Below are positions 1 through 10,276 of a stretch of DNA of 64,000 bases, piece by piece. A model generated the notes under the pieces. That model searched no databases. It had not been told where the DNA came from and worked only from the letters and a program-made list of their open reading frames with translations. The stretch comes from Plantago ovata (taxonomy: Eukaryota > Streptophyta > Magnoliopsida > Lamiales > Plantaginaceae). Made by a program: the position numbers and the translations under genes. The stretch spans positions 110,916,261-110,980,260 of the forward strand of contig CM051455.1 in NCBI GenBank assembly GCA_028274465.1. The letters run 5' to 3'. Each line of letters opens with the position of its first letter. Within the stretch, counting starts at the first letter, position 1.

Positions 1-479
1 TTTATCTATGAGTAGCTAAATCTATCGTTGATGATAGTATGTGATTTCTTAGCTAGGGTTCTTAATTATGCATGAGTGGCTGTAACGCGATTTAGACTTG
101 ACTTATTGCTTTATTTCTTTGATCTATCTAAGCCCTCTATCTTCGTAGTGTTGAATTGAACGGAACACATTGGACAATTAATGATCTTAGATTTCTATAC
201 AAACGTTCAAGTACTTCATGCATGATTATTAACCTGATGCTTTGAATGATCATACTATCGCTAACTTCCATTATTATTGATAAGAAAATCTGTGCTAAGT
301 CGTTTGTTGAGTTTATAGTTTAAGTTAAATTAGATAAAGCTAGTTATAGTCCTTAGAGATCGACACTCGAGGTTATTTTACTTCTACACTACGTGCCTTG
401 GTTTTCGTTGTAGTTGTGAATTGCCTTTGGCTAAAAACACATTTATTTGATTAATTGAGTTTGACAATCTTGTTCACCA
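1..479 (+). repeat. 5' LTR of element A (3' portion only)
   Basis: This stretch matches the end of the E LTR (to 32195), part of the A 3' LTR (about 12480-12789) and the fragment at 6933-7212. It ends in TTCACCA, followed by a 3-base spacer and the primer site. Intact copies of the family begin TGATGAACG and end CGTTCATCA, a 9-bp terminal inverted repeat; here the end has drifted. The LTR start and promoter lie before the window. Confidence 0.85.
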
Positions 480-482
480 AAT

Positions 483-500
483 TGGCGCCGTTGCCGGGGA
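483..500 (+). other. Primer binding site (tRNA-Asp) of element A
   Basis: TGGCGCCGTTGCCGGGGA is the reverse complement of the 3' end of plant tRNA-Asp(GUC) with CCA, the usual primer of Athila-type elements. It begins 3 bases after the LTR end. The same site occurs at 24019-24036 and, with changes, at 32199-32216. Confidence 0.9.
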
Positions 501-616
501 CTATACTCCTTTTTTCTGTTTAGCTTATTCATTTTCAGCATTCAATTCCTAGTTTTAGTAGTTTAGTTAATTTGATATCTCTTGATACTCTTTTCTTTGC
601 TTGTTACAGATAGTGT

Positions 617-1470
617 ATGCGAAGTACACGATCTAGAGGAACACCGCTTGCTTAACCAATCGCTGAAATCGACAGAGTCTACCACCAAAGAAGGCTACTA
701 CTTCGACGACGTGAACTAGAGGAAATAGAGGATACCGATTTCTCTGAATCTCTGCACAGTCTTTTTGAAGAAATCGTCGTAATGGCAGAAGCTAGACCAC
801 TGAAATCATGGGTTCAACCCACCAAGGATCGCATGAGGGACCGGCGATTGTTCTTTCGTCTGCAACTCGAGATCTGGAAATAAAAAACCACATATTCCAG
901 CAAGTTCCGAGGTTCTATGGCTTGTCTAGAGAAGACGTGATGGGGTACTTGTATGATATCGATGACTTCGTCAACCAACTTCCACGACCCGGAGCTGAAA
1001 TAACAGCGGATGAGTTGAGAATGAAGGTTTTTGCTATGGGGCTTGGCGACAAGGCCAAGGCATGGTTGAGTTCTCTACCGGCGGGTTCGCTTGACACTTG
1101 GGCAAATGTTTTTTCAGCATTCATGGAAAAATACTTTCCTCACACATTTGACTACCGCGCTTAAGGCGCAAATCACTGGATTCAAACAAGACTATGATGA
1201 GACCATCTACACCGCGTTTGAGAGGTTCCAAGACCTCATGAACAAGTGCCCTCACCATGGTTTTGAGCTTTCGGATCTTGTCCAACACTTCTACAATGGA
1301 CTAACCTTTGAGAATCAGCAAGTGGTGGATTTCCAATGCCGTGGCAATATTTGGGAGGAAACCGCGGAAGCCATTTGGGCGGTTTTCGAAAGACTTTCTA
1401 AGGGTTCGCAATTCAAGGACCCAAGAGCAATGGTTAGGAGACGTGGACCTGAAGCTCCACCTACTCAAGA
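617..1470 (+). pseudogene. Element A gag, broken and interrupted
   Basis: This is a nucleocapsid/capsid precursor of Ty3/gypsy type. The core from about 838 carries the family signs FYGLSREDV, a KVFAMGLGDKAKAWL block, and then CPHHGFELSDLVQHFYNG. Compared with E (32342) and D (24177) it has a TAA at 653-655, one base missing from the G run near 837-839, and one extra base near 1146-1149 that cuts off the C-terminal half. It stops at 1470, where element B is inserted. No zinc knuckle is visible before the break. The gag identification is secure; the exact start (ATG at 617, shared with E) is likely. Confidence 0.85.
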
Positions 1471-2654
1471 TGTAACGGTACGGTAATTTGAAAACAATAT
1501 TTAAATCGGAAAATCGAACGGTCTTTTTAAAAATAACGGTAAGTAAAGGTTTTGGCTCTCAAACGAGCTTACAGTTCAAGAGAAATAAATGCGGAAGCTA
1601 AAAGATGATGAAGTTCAATGGAAAATAACAAGTGAAGACAAAGTTTCTTCTTATTTGAAAACAACCCCAAACCACAAATCCCCCACACTCTCGAGTCGCC
1701 AGACGCCTACTAGAGCTCTTCGGTAGACGAACCTACAAGGAAGTATTTTGAAAAGAGTGGTGAGATAAAGGATCTCAGTGGTGCTCATGCGATGTTGATT
1801 TCATGCAATTTTGTAGAAGATCTTTCAGTTTAAAGACAGACAAATTAGATGCAGTAAATTCAGATAACAGTCAGTTAGAAAACAAGCAAAACAATTGGTT
1901 AAGATGTCAGAAAACAGTAAGTCAGTTGTTTTGAAAACAGTACAGTAACAGTTGGTGCAGCCCGCCTTATTGCTCCTACTCCAAATAGCCCTTATCACCC
2001 CGTCTAGAAGGAATTCAATTCTAGCCAGTACAATGTCCTGCGTACGTTCAGGAGAAGTCCTACGACCCAAATAGACCTCAGCTTCTTCTGCCTCGCGTCT
2101 TAAGGGATTAGACTAGGTGACTCGTAAATAAACCTGATAGTCAACACTACCCAAGCCTACCTACTTATCAACCTAATCGGCCGGTCAACAGTTAACATTA
2201 AAACAATGCTCGGAAACCGAGAGAGGTATTGGAAAACAATGATCAGTTAAGAAGGCAATAGTCAGTTGAAGAGTCAGCTAGACAGCAAACAATAGCATGT
2301 AATAGTACAGTGCAATAATCAATTCAGAAAGCTCGGTGAATTAAGACCATCATGCATAGTATTTCAAACGTGCGATTAAACTTATGAAAGTAACATACGT
2401 GTAGGCATACATTTGAAATAGGAACAACAATAAGTACACAGTAATATAGTAGGCAATTAACACATAACTTCCTTGTAGTTTTAGAAAACAGACAGTAACA
2501 CTCACCTTAAATAGTGCGAGCAAGAACCACGGAAAAAACAACAAATTACGGGATAACGGACGGATCACCTATATAGAAAACGAGTAGTTACTACTAGAAG
2601 TCGAATCGAATGTCCAAACTCAAAAAAAACAAAAGGTCAGAGAAAGGATGATGA

Positions 2655-2720
2655 AGGTGGGGTTCGAACTCACAATCTTGAGGTTAACTAAGTAAACACT
2701 AGACCAAGTAGTCTAGCAAG
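2655..2720 (-). other. tRNA-like segment inside the B LTR
   Basis: On the - strand GGTCTAGTG (2697-2705) resembles an internal promoter A box and GAGTTCGAACCCC (2659-2671) closely matches a B box / T-arm. They are spaced as in a degraded tRNA or a tRNA-derived SINE head. No full cloverleaf is claimed. Confidence 0.4.
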
Positions 2721-3852
2721 AAACTAATTGAAAGTTGTGAAAAGAATTTAATAATTGGTTAACTTCCAGAAAAGACATTTAAATTTCAGAAGTAATTTTA
2801 GAAATTGTAAACAAATCCTCAGAGTTTCAGAAATCTCAAAACAGCCCTCTCAGTAGTTTTAGAAATTCAAAACGAGTCCCAACAGAATGTAAAATTATGA
2901 AAAAGCCCCTAGAATACTAATTGGAGTTTAGTCCTTTAATTGTCAAAGTCAAACAGAGCAGTCCACAAAGTCCAGGGCTAGGTTTAAAGGTCACTATGTC
3001 CAAAATATACAAAAGGGCAAAACGGTCAAATCAAGTTCAATTCTAACTAAATTGTACTAACAGTCCAAATTGCAGTCCGCAAATTCCAAATGGAGCTAGG
3101 TTTTAAAGTTAGAATGGACCACAAGGGCAAAACGGTCCAGGGGAAGAATCGTAAATTCAGTCCAGGGGCAGAAATGTCAATTCAGATTCAAAATCGAACT
3201 AATAATCTAAACCAGTCCAATAGTCCAATACGGGAGGGTAAAATGGTCTAGAGCACGTCAGGAGTAAATGGTAAAATCCAGAATATATCAGGGGTAAAAT
3301 TGTCCAATAACATAAAACGAAAGGGCAATCAAACACCTCACCTCGAATCGGAAAATGGGAAGAGATGAACGTAGACGATGAAGCTGTGATGAATCAACAA
3401 CAACGAATGCAACCAAAACGGGATTAAATCCCAAGCAACGTGTTAGAATCCTAAATAGAAGAAAAATGAAAAGAAGATGATACGAACAAGACAGAAACAG
3501 AGCCTTACCGGAGCAGATCGGGACAGAGAACACGAACGGATCGGATCAGATCTCGAAACGAACAGACGGATCGGAGTAGGGGACGGGTACGAGTCAGTGG
3601 TGTCCGATTTGGATGATTATGGCGGCCTGAGGTGGTTCGATGATGATGATGTTACTGCCGTGGTGATGATGAGATGCTTTGTTGATGATGACGACGATGG
3701 GAATGATGGAGTCGGGACGGTGATTGATGAAAAACGATGATGATGGTGATAGATCTTAAAATCGGTTGAAGGATAGGAAAAAAAATGGAGATGGTGGCTG
3801 CGTTTAGGAGAGAGGAGAGGAAGGGAGAGAATGAAAAATGATGGGTAAAAGA

Positions 3853-3867
3853 TTAGGGTTAGGGTTA
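3853..3867 (-). promoter_or_regulatory. Telo-box-like repeat in the B LTR
   Basis: Two to three AACCCTAA units on the - strand lie just before a CT-rich stretch. This arrangement is known from plant ribosomal-protein and other growth-related promoters. It could mark the transcription start area of the B LTR. A role is inferred from position only. Confidence 0.4.
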
Positions 3868-4114
3868 GATAAGGGCTCGGGCTTTTAGAAGGTTGGGCCA
3901 AGATTAATGTGCCAAGTAGTCTTCCAAATACTGAGTTAAGGTGGCCCAAAAACAAAATCCCAAACGGTCCACTAACCAATCCAATCGAGCCTTCTCTAAT
4001 TCGAATTCGATAACGTAGGAAGGAAAATTAATTAAATCATCGAATAATTAAATTACTCTTGTAATTAATTAATTAAATAGATGAAAATAAATTAGAAAAA
4101 TACGGTATGTTACA

Positions 4115-4135
4115 CTCCACCACCCGTAAAGGAAG
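4115..4135 (-). other. Polypurine tract region of element B
   Basis: On the - strand GGGTGGTGGAG directly precedes the LTR start TGTAAC, as expected for the plus-strand primer of reverse transcription. The stretch from 4136 to 4411 is untranslated. Confidence 0.6.
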
Positions 4136-4411
4136 TTTCGTCCTCGAAACTTAACTAACTTTAAACCAAAGAACGAGAAACGGAGAATCGAAAGTCTTTG
4201 AATTTCAAGCACCGAAGGAGATTAACAAACTCGCAAGTCAAAAAGTTAGCGAAAGTCGTAACTAGACTAAAAAGTCCAAGCTTACTTCTTCAACCAGATG
4301 ATCACAACTAAAAGTCTTCGATAAGCAGTTGACAACTTAAACTTCAAGTGTATCTAACCGAATAAACGAAAAGCAGCCGTGCAACAACCATAATCTTAGA
4401 AGAAATTTGAC

Positions 4412-5554
4412 TTAATGAAGCGTACCTTTTGCTACATTTGCCGAGGAAGGCTCACGTGCAAACATATTGTAGACTCTCGCCTTGGCTTTAGTACCACTTC
4501 CTTGGCTCTTAGAACTCGAGCCTCCAGATCTTCCATCTTCAGCTAGAGAGTAACGTCTCGGACAATCACCAACTTTATGATCCCTGCTGCCATAAGCCAA
4601 ACACCAACCTTTCTTCTTCCAGCAGTTGCTTTCCTCATGATTCGTTCCTCCACAAAAGTTGCAGTTCCTCCTAGATGAAGATCCGGTACTATCAACAACT
4701 TGGCGAGGTCGACTTTCCCGCTGATTGCGAGGGTACTTGGATGGAGACCGACGATCATTGCTATCTTTGCTACTCCTGTGGTCAGAAATTCTTTTTCGAG
4801 ATCGTCGAGGTTCATAGCTCTCTAGTTCTCCCAAACCACTCTCCACTTCACCAGCTATTTTCACGGCTTTCGCGTAGGTTGACAACTCGATCCCGAATAG
4901 GCTGTATCAAATTTTCGACTTCAAACCCTTCACAAAGTGTCGTACCTTCTCCCTCTCGTCATTCTGAAAGTGCGACACATACTTCAACAGCCGAGTGAAC
5001 TCTGAGTCATAGTCCGCGACGTTCATCCGTCCTTGCACCAGGTTTTGGAATTCGTCCCTTCTGTTCTCACGGACCAAACGGGGTACGAACTTGTCCATAA
5101 ACTCCTTCTCGGAATTCTTCCAAGTGCGGTCAACTTCCTCTTGTCTCCACCTTGCATCGATGGTCCTCCACCGATTTCTCGCTGCTCCCACGAACTGGAA
5201 CGATGCAAGCTCAATCTTTCTCTCGTCCGGGTAGTGCAGAATTGAGAACAAGTTCTCCATGCTCTCTAGGCAGAGCTCAGCCTTGCGGGCGTCAGGCGCC
5301 CCATTGAACTGGTCGGGATGGAAACGGGTGAAGCGCTCAGCAGCCTGGTCGATGGTTTGAGTCGGTGGCGGTGGCGGTGCAACAGGCTAAGCAGGGGGTG
5401 GCCTAAAATGGCGCATAGTCTCGCTGAAGTTTTCCAAGGCGGCAATGATCCGCTCAACTTGGTCCGAAGTGCCATCATTGTTGTTGTGGTCACTGCTGGG
5501 CCTGCCGTTGTTGGTGTTGTTGTTGCCGTTGCGAGTGTTAATCCTTGGAGCCAT
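4412..5554 (-). pseudogene. Element B gag with two stop codons
   Basis: Ty3/gypsy gag starting at ATG 5554 (MAPRINTR). One reading frame runs to 4412, broken by TAG at 5387-5389 and TGA at 4907-4909. Domains in order: Asn/Pro-rich N-terminus; retrotransposon gag domain (FQFVGAARNRW, then FMDKFVPRLVRENRRDEF and YDSEFTRLLKYV); basic linker; two zinc knuckles, CNFCGGTNHEESNC (intact CX2CX4HX4C) and CLAYGSRDHKVGDC (second Cys replaced by Tyr). The frame ends 13 residues after the MFARE motif, where related polyproteins enter the protease. The stops look like C-to-T changes in CGA (a CG site) and CAG (a CHG site), typical of decay at methylated cytosines. Confidence 0.85.
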
Positions 5555-6067
5555 CCTATCGCAATTAGTCTAAGGTAAGTAACGTAACTAACGTCCTCGA
5601 GTGTGACTATCATAAGGCGTTACAATCCTAAGGCCAAACTATTGCATAAATGAGAACTTAAAACATGCGATCAATAACGTAAAAAAGTGACATACTTTTA
5701 AATAGAACACATAAACAACATGCATTTAAGGCAACATAATCAATTGGATCGTCTCAATAAAAGCAAACAGGGTCAACAGTAGTATCAAGCAAAAGTACGA
5801 CAATTCCAACTAAGCAGAAAGATAAGTCATTTGAACTTTAGGACAAAACAGAGTAAGTCGGTCAAGAACTCAGTCAATGGTCAACTTTAACAACAGTACG
5901 ACATTCTAGAAGAACAGAACAGTAGAACAATTCAGAGTTAGTACGGAGAACGAGACGGTAAAAGAGAAAGGACAAAAACCACTCAATCTATGTAGTGACT
6001 CGGACCCTCACACACACACACCAAAGGCCAGAAGATCCTATCCTAGCAAGCTTGAGTTTGCACTCAA

Positions 6068-6079
6068 GCTCTGATACCA
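6068..6079 (-). other. Primer binding site (initiator tRNA-Met) of element B
   Basis: TGGTATCAGAGC on the - strand, two bases inside the LTR boundary at 6082. This is the standard plant initiator-tRNA-Met primer site. Confidence 0.9.
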
Positions 6080-6081
6080 TC

Positions 6082-6918
6082 TGTAACGGTACGGTAATTT
6101 TGAGAACAATATTTAAATCGGAAAATCGAACGGTCTTTTTAAAAATAACGGTAAGTAAAGGTTTTGGCTCTCAAACGAGCTTAGAGTTCAAGAGAAATAA
6201 ATGCAGAAGCTAAAAGATGATGAAGTTCAATGGAAAATAAAAAGTGAAGACAAAGTTTCTTCTTATTTGAAAACAACCCAAACCACAAATCCCCCACACT
6301 CTCGAGTCGCCAGACGCCTACTAGAGCTCTTCGGTAGACGAACCTACAAGGAAGTATTTTGAAAAGAGTGGTGAGATAAATGATCTCAGTGGTGCTCATG
6401 CGATGTTGATTTCATGCAATTTTGTAGAAGATCTTTCAGTTTAAAGACAAAACTAATTACAGGCAGTAAATTCAGATAACAATCAGTTAGAAAACAAGCA
6501 AAACAATCGGTTAAGATGTCAGAAAACAGTAAGTCAGTTGTTTTGAAAACAGTACAGTAACAGTTGGTGCAACCCGCCTTATTGCTCCTACTCCCAATAG
6601 CCCTTATCACCCCGTCTAGAAGGAATTCAAGTCTAGCCAGTACAATGTCCTGCGTACATTCAGGAGAAGTCCTACGACCCAAATAGACCTCAGCTTCTTC
6701 TGCCTCGCGTCTTAAGGGATTAGACTAGGTGACTCGTAAATAAACCTGATAGTCAACACTACCCAAGCCTACCTACTTATCAACCTAATCGACCGGTCAA
6801 CAATTAACATTAAAACAATGCTCGGAAACCGAGAGAGGTATTGGAAAACAATGGTCAGTTAAGAAGGCAATAGTCAGTTGAAGAGTCAGCAAGACAGCAA
6901 ACAATAGCATGTAATAGT
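6082..6918 (-). repeat. 5' LTR of element B, truncated
   Basis: It matches 1471 to about 2306 nearly base for base, then stops at 6918. About 1.8 kb of the LTR, including its promoter part, is missing. A short filler (6919-6932) joins it to an A-type LTR fragment. Confidence 0.85.
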
Positions 6919-6932
6919 TGTTTGTTGATAAG

Positions 6933-7212
6933 CAAACGTTCAAGTACTTCATGCATGATTATTATCCTGATGCTTTGAATGATCATACTATCGCTAACTT
7001 CCATTATTATTGATAAGAAAATCTGTGCTAAGTTGTTTGTTGAGTTTATAGTTTAAGTTAAATTAGATAAAGCTAGTTATAGTCCTTAGAGATCGACACT
7101 CGAGGTTATTTTACTTCTACACTACGTGTCTTGGTTTTCGTTGTAGTTGTGAATTGCCTTTCGCTAAAAACAAATTTATTTGATTAATTGAGTCTGGCAA
7201 TCTCGTTCACCA
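6933..7212 (+). repeat. A-type LTR end fragment
   Basis: It matches 203-479 closely and ends in TTCACCA. No primer site follows; the protease-like region begins at once. This is a rearrangement junction, not a normal LTR border. Confidence 0.8.
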
Positions 7213-7771
7213 GTTTTAATGTTAGCGATGAGGAGCAAGAAGACCCGGAGCCAATTCCTGATAGTTTTGATGTTAAGGTTGGGATTGGTGAACTTGAAGA
7301 TGTCCGTGCTACACTAAATACGGGATCTTACTCGAATGTGCTCCCTATGAATGTGTTTAAGAATAGTGGCCTTGGAGAGCTTTCGGAGCATAAGGCTATT
7401 GTGCAACTTGCGGATGGATCCTTTGTACGATCCGAATGCATTGTGAAGAACGTATTGGTTAAGATTGGTGAAGCTTCTGTATACACCAACTTTGTTGTTC
7501 TCCTGGGATGGGTGATGTTGTTCTCTTGTGGCGAACGTTCTTGGCGAAGCTACGCTCCGTAATCGACATCTACCAAAGAACTTGCACCATTGAGGTGGAT
7601 GGCAAGCAACATGTGTTGCGAGCCATATCTGATCCTAGTCCTCACTTCAATGCTTCTTATTCTATTAACTACTTTGGTCTTGCTGTATATGTCCATTCTC
7701 ACTCACAGGTACTAGGCATGAGGAAGAGATCGATGAAGGGAAAGTCTAGTACCCTCAAGAACAAGAACTAA
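7213..7771 (+). pseudogene. Element A protease-like domain, frameshifted
   Basis: It resembles the retropepsin part of Athila-type polyproteins and aligns along its length with residues about 415-560 of the D protein. Visible blocks: a substrate-site segment with LNTGSYSNVLPMNVF, then IVQLADGSF, and a C-terminal LLWRTFL where active enzymes have LGRxFL. The catalytic Asp of the DTG/DLG triad is Asn (codon 7317-7319). A frameshift near 7505 separates the first part (to 7562) from the second (7508-7771). The N-terminal gag portion is absent because the sequence starts at a recombination junction. Confidence 0.7.
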
Positions 7772-7817
7772 AGAGCAAGAAGAAGTCGAGTTAGAGACTT
7801 TATAAACAATGGCGCTG

Positions 7818-7835
7818 TCCGGGAGGCAACCCGGA
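7818..7835 (+). promoter_or_regulatory. Conserved stem-loop after gag-protease (copy A)
   Basis: TCCGGG pairs with CCCGGA around the six-base loop AGGCAA. It is preceded by GGCGCT and lies 47 bases after the protease-like region. The D copy (25980-25997) has the same loop, but its two outer pairs are C-G and T-A where this copy has T-A and C-G. Paired changes of this kind indicate selection on RNA structure. The role is unknown. Confidence 0.65.
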
Positions 7836-8037
7836 GTTTTTATCGCTTTATTGCATTGCATTGCATTCATACATTGACAATTTGTCTTTATTTATGTTAA
7901 TTTGTTAGTTTAAGTGATGTTTCGTGCTTATGTTCATGTTTGAGTGATTTTTTTTCGAGTGTTTTTATGTGGAAAATGGTTTTCGAAAAAAAAAATATAT
8001 ATTTTCTGTCCAAAAAATTTTGCTCCCCCGCCTCTGA

Positions 8038-8154
8038 AGGTGGGGGGCGAATCGCCCCAAGTGAGGGGCGATTCGCCCCGCACACGACTAGAGAGCGTAA
8101 CTCTCTGGTCGTGTGGGGCGAATCGCCCCCCAAAGGGAGCGATTCGCCCCACAC
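8038..8154 (+). repeat. Large inverted repeat built of GC-rich palindromes
   Basis: It holds GGGGCGAATCGCCCC (8044-8058), GGGGCGATTCGCCCC (8065-8079), an imperfect 15-bp inverted repeat with a five-base centre (about 8081-8115), GGGGCGAATCGCCCC (8115-8129) and GGAGCGATTCGCCCC (about 8136-8150). The whole stretch folds back on itself over about 53 bp per arm. Similar units stand upstream of the TATA box in the A and E LTRs, so this internal copy may be a displaced promoter element for the ORF at 8932. Confidence 0.85.
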
Positions 8155-8381
8155 TTGTAGAATATAGGGAGCGGGATTTTGAGAGTTTTTCCTCGTTCTT
8201 CCATATTCTTCTACTCTTTTACTCTCAAACATCCAAAAATTCAAAAAATCTTCTATCTTTCATAAATTCTTCAATTCTCCATCAAATTTTGTGTTCTTTA
8301 GCTTCAATCGAAGCCCATTACGTGCTCTTTCATTCCATCCTAACAACTTTCTTCCTAGTTCATTCATTCTTCAAATTTGAG

Positions 8382-8926
8382 GTAACTTCACATGAACTCT
8401 AATTTTCAAAATTTGGGTTTTTTTTGATTTATGCTTCAATTAAGCTTATATGATGTATGGGTTGATTGTTTGTGTGATTAGAAACGTTTTTCACTATCAA
8501 TTGCATGCTCAATTTTGCTTGGTTTGATAATTTGGGAATTTTTGCTTATTAGGATGTCTATGTCTTGTTAGCATTGTTTCTTTACTTCCATTCCATGTTA
8601 ATTGTTGTGCTTATTGATGTGAAGTTAGTAGACATGATGGTAGAACACTTGATTGATGAGTTGGGGATTTTTGGTGATTTTTGATACTATGGTATGATTT
8701 TAGCCTTATGATTTAAGGTTATTTGTTGTCCAGCATGAGCTTAGATGTGATATGTTACATGTTCATGATATGTTGGTATGTTGCATTTTAGTTCTAGACA
8801 TAGCTAGATTAGACATGGAGTTTTTGAGGAGTAAGATTGTTGATGTTTTCACTCGTTTGTTTCACTCTTGCATTTGCATATGCATGAATCTTTTGTATTG
8901 TACAAGATACTAATAGATGCTTGTAG
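8382..8926 (+). other. Candidate 5'-UTR intron before the extra ORF
   Basis: A CT-rich, leader-like stretch (8160-8381) ends in TTTGAG, followed by GTAACTTC. The T-rich interval ends TACTAATAGATGCTTGTAG, just before GTACCATG. Donor, branch-like TACTAAT and acceptor are all present, and removal would make 8932 the first ATG. This is sequence-pattern evidence only. Confidence 0.45.
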
Positions 8927-8931
8927 GTACC

Positions 8932-10276
8932 ATGCCACCACGTGAGAAGAGAGCTAGCTCATCAAGGAGCAAGAAGGGCAAAGGGGTAGCCTCGAGTTCC
9001 CAACCTTCTATCGATGCATATGATCCATCTCTTGAAGCCATTTCCATCCGCTTGAGGCTCGAGGATGAGGCACGTGGAGGACGCCCTTCTATTATTCCGG
9101 ATAGGAAGATTGCGATACCCTCGCACCATGCGAACATACCGGGGTATAAAGTGCTATCTAGCTTGGAGAAAAAGAGGAATTGGGGATGGTACACTTCTAA
9201 CCGATTCAAGGGGTACGATTGGGATGTTGTTCGAGAATTTTATGTTGGATATACGGATCGTGAGGCAATGGGTGGTGTTCCCATACGGGGCAAGATTGTG
9301 CCATGGACTCCCGAGTCCATTAACTACTTCATTCACATGGGTGCACCAGTGTTTTCTGGGAGCAATCACCACTATGAGTATTCAAGGGTCAAACGTGGGA
9401 TTCCAAGTTCGATCACGGCTGAAATCTGCAATAGGGACTTTAAGTTTCCAGCATCCGGGGAGAAACCAACTCGGATCCATCAGAAGTATCTTAGCTTTGA
9501 GTCCAAAGTGGTGATGAAGGTTTGCATTGCCAATGTGATTCCAAGGAATCATGACACGTATATACAACCGAATTATGCTGAGCTCCTCTATTGCTTGTTG
9601 GGCAACCATTGTATCGACATCGGGAGCATTATGTATATTGAGTATGAGCGGCATCGGGAGAAGAAGAAGAAGCCTTTCATTTTTCCGAGTTTCATCACAG
9701 CTTATTGCAAGTTCCATGAAGTGGAGGACATTAACGAACCGGATTGTGAAGTGGAAACCATCTCTCCAACCACTGTTGAGGTTCAAGAGAATAGGTATAG
9801 AATGAAGAATCCCGATGTTGCTGCTGCTGATGTTGAGACTTCCCTTCAACAGCCTGTTTCTGATGATGATGATGATGATGATGATGAAGAAGAGGAGGGT
9901 GATGACATGGAGACTGATGATCGTGCTCAGCGAATTTCTGATATTCCTTTTGTTCATCGGCCACCTCGTGCACCACAAGCACCGCCTCGAGCCCAACAGA
10001 TGTCTGGAGGTTTTGACTTTTCAGCCTTTCAAACATATCTCGATGATCGTTTTGGGAGCATTGATGCTAGTGTTACAGCCTTGAATACTTGATGGATATG
10101 TTGCCCAACGCAACCGCGATTGGGAGATTGCTGAGGAGCATCGCCGGAATGAGAGAGAGATTATGTGGGAGCAGCAAGAACTCCTCCATCACCAACAGGA
10201 GGCCCTACAACAATCCAATGATCTTCTATCTGACTTGTGGAGGGACTATTATGGGGATTACGATCCTGATAATTAG
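8932..10276 (+). pseudogene. Element A extra ORF, 'putative plant transposon protein'-like
   Basis: The open frame 8932-10092 (ATG at 8917 also possible) codes about 386 residues. Order: basic Ser/Lys-rich N-terminus; a central domain with YDWDVVREFYVGY, VPIRGKIVPWTPESINYF and ESKVVMKVCIANVIPRNHD, which recalls the plant family annotated as 'putative plant transposon protein' often found in gypsy-type elements; an Asp/Glu run from a GAT microsatellite (about 9858-9905); a Pro-rich segment. A stop at 10090-10092 is caused by one extra base: the shifted frame continues to TAG at 10274 with a Gln/Glu-rich, coiled-coil-like tail. Function unknown; in position it is where Athila elements carry an env-like gene. 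The start at 8932 is preferred because of the candidate intron. Confidence 0.6.

Larger units (their letters stand above)
1471..4114 (-). repeat. 3' LTR of element B, 2644 bp
   Basis: It begins TGTAAC at 1471 and ends GTTACA at 4114, a perfect 6-bp terminal inverted repeat. Positions 1471 to about 2306 are repeated at 6082-6918. Read on the - strand it contains an oligopyrimidine leader-like stretch (about 3770-3850) preceded by a telo-box (3853-3867), and a tRNA-like segment near 2659-2720. Open frames inside it (for example 3477-3740, Asp-rich from a GAT repeat) look accidental. Confidence 0.85.
1471..6918 (-). mobile_element. Element B: gag-only LTR retrotransposon with giant LTRs
   Basis: It reads on the - strand. 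The 3' LTR (1471-4114, 2644 bp) and the truncated 5' LTR (6082-6918) flank an internal part of only about 2 kb. The initiator-tRNA-Met primer site lies beside the 5' LTR and a polypurine tract beside the 3' LTR. Coding capacity stops at the end of gag, with no pol. This fits the group known as TR-GAG, non-autonomous elements keeping only gag. The left flank ends CAAGA (1466-1470); the right flank and its target duplication were lost when the 5' LTR was truncated. Confidence 0.8.

Noticed and set aside
3477..3740. Asp-rich frame in the B LTR that might be a captured gene.
   Set aside because: Most of it comes from GAT repeats; no conserved partner and no domain visible.
9850..9905. GAT repeat in the extra ORF as a regulatory element.
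   Set aside because: It is in frame and simply encodes the acidic run of the protein.
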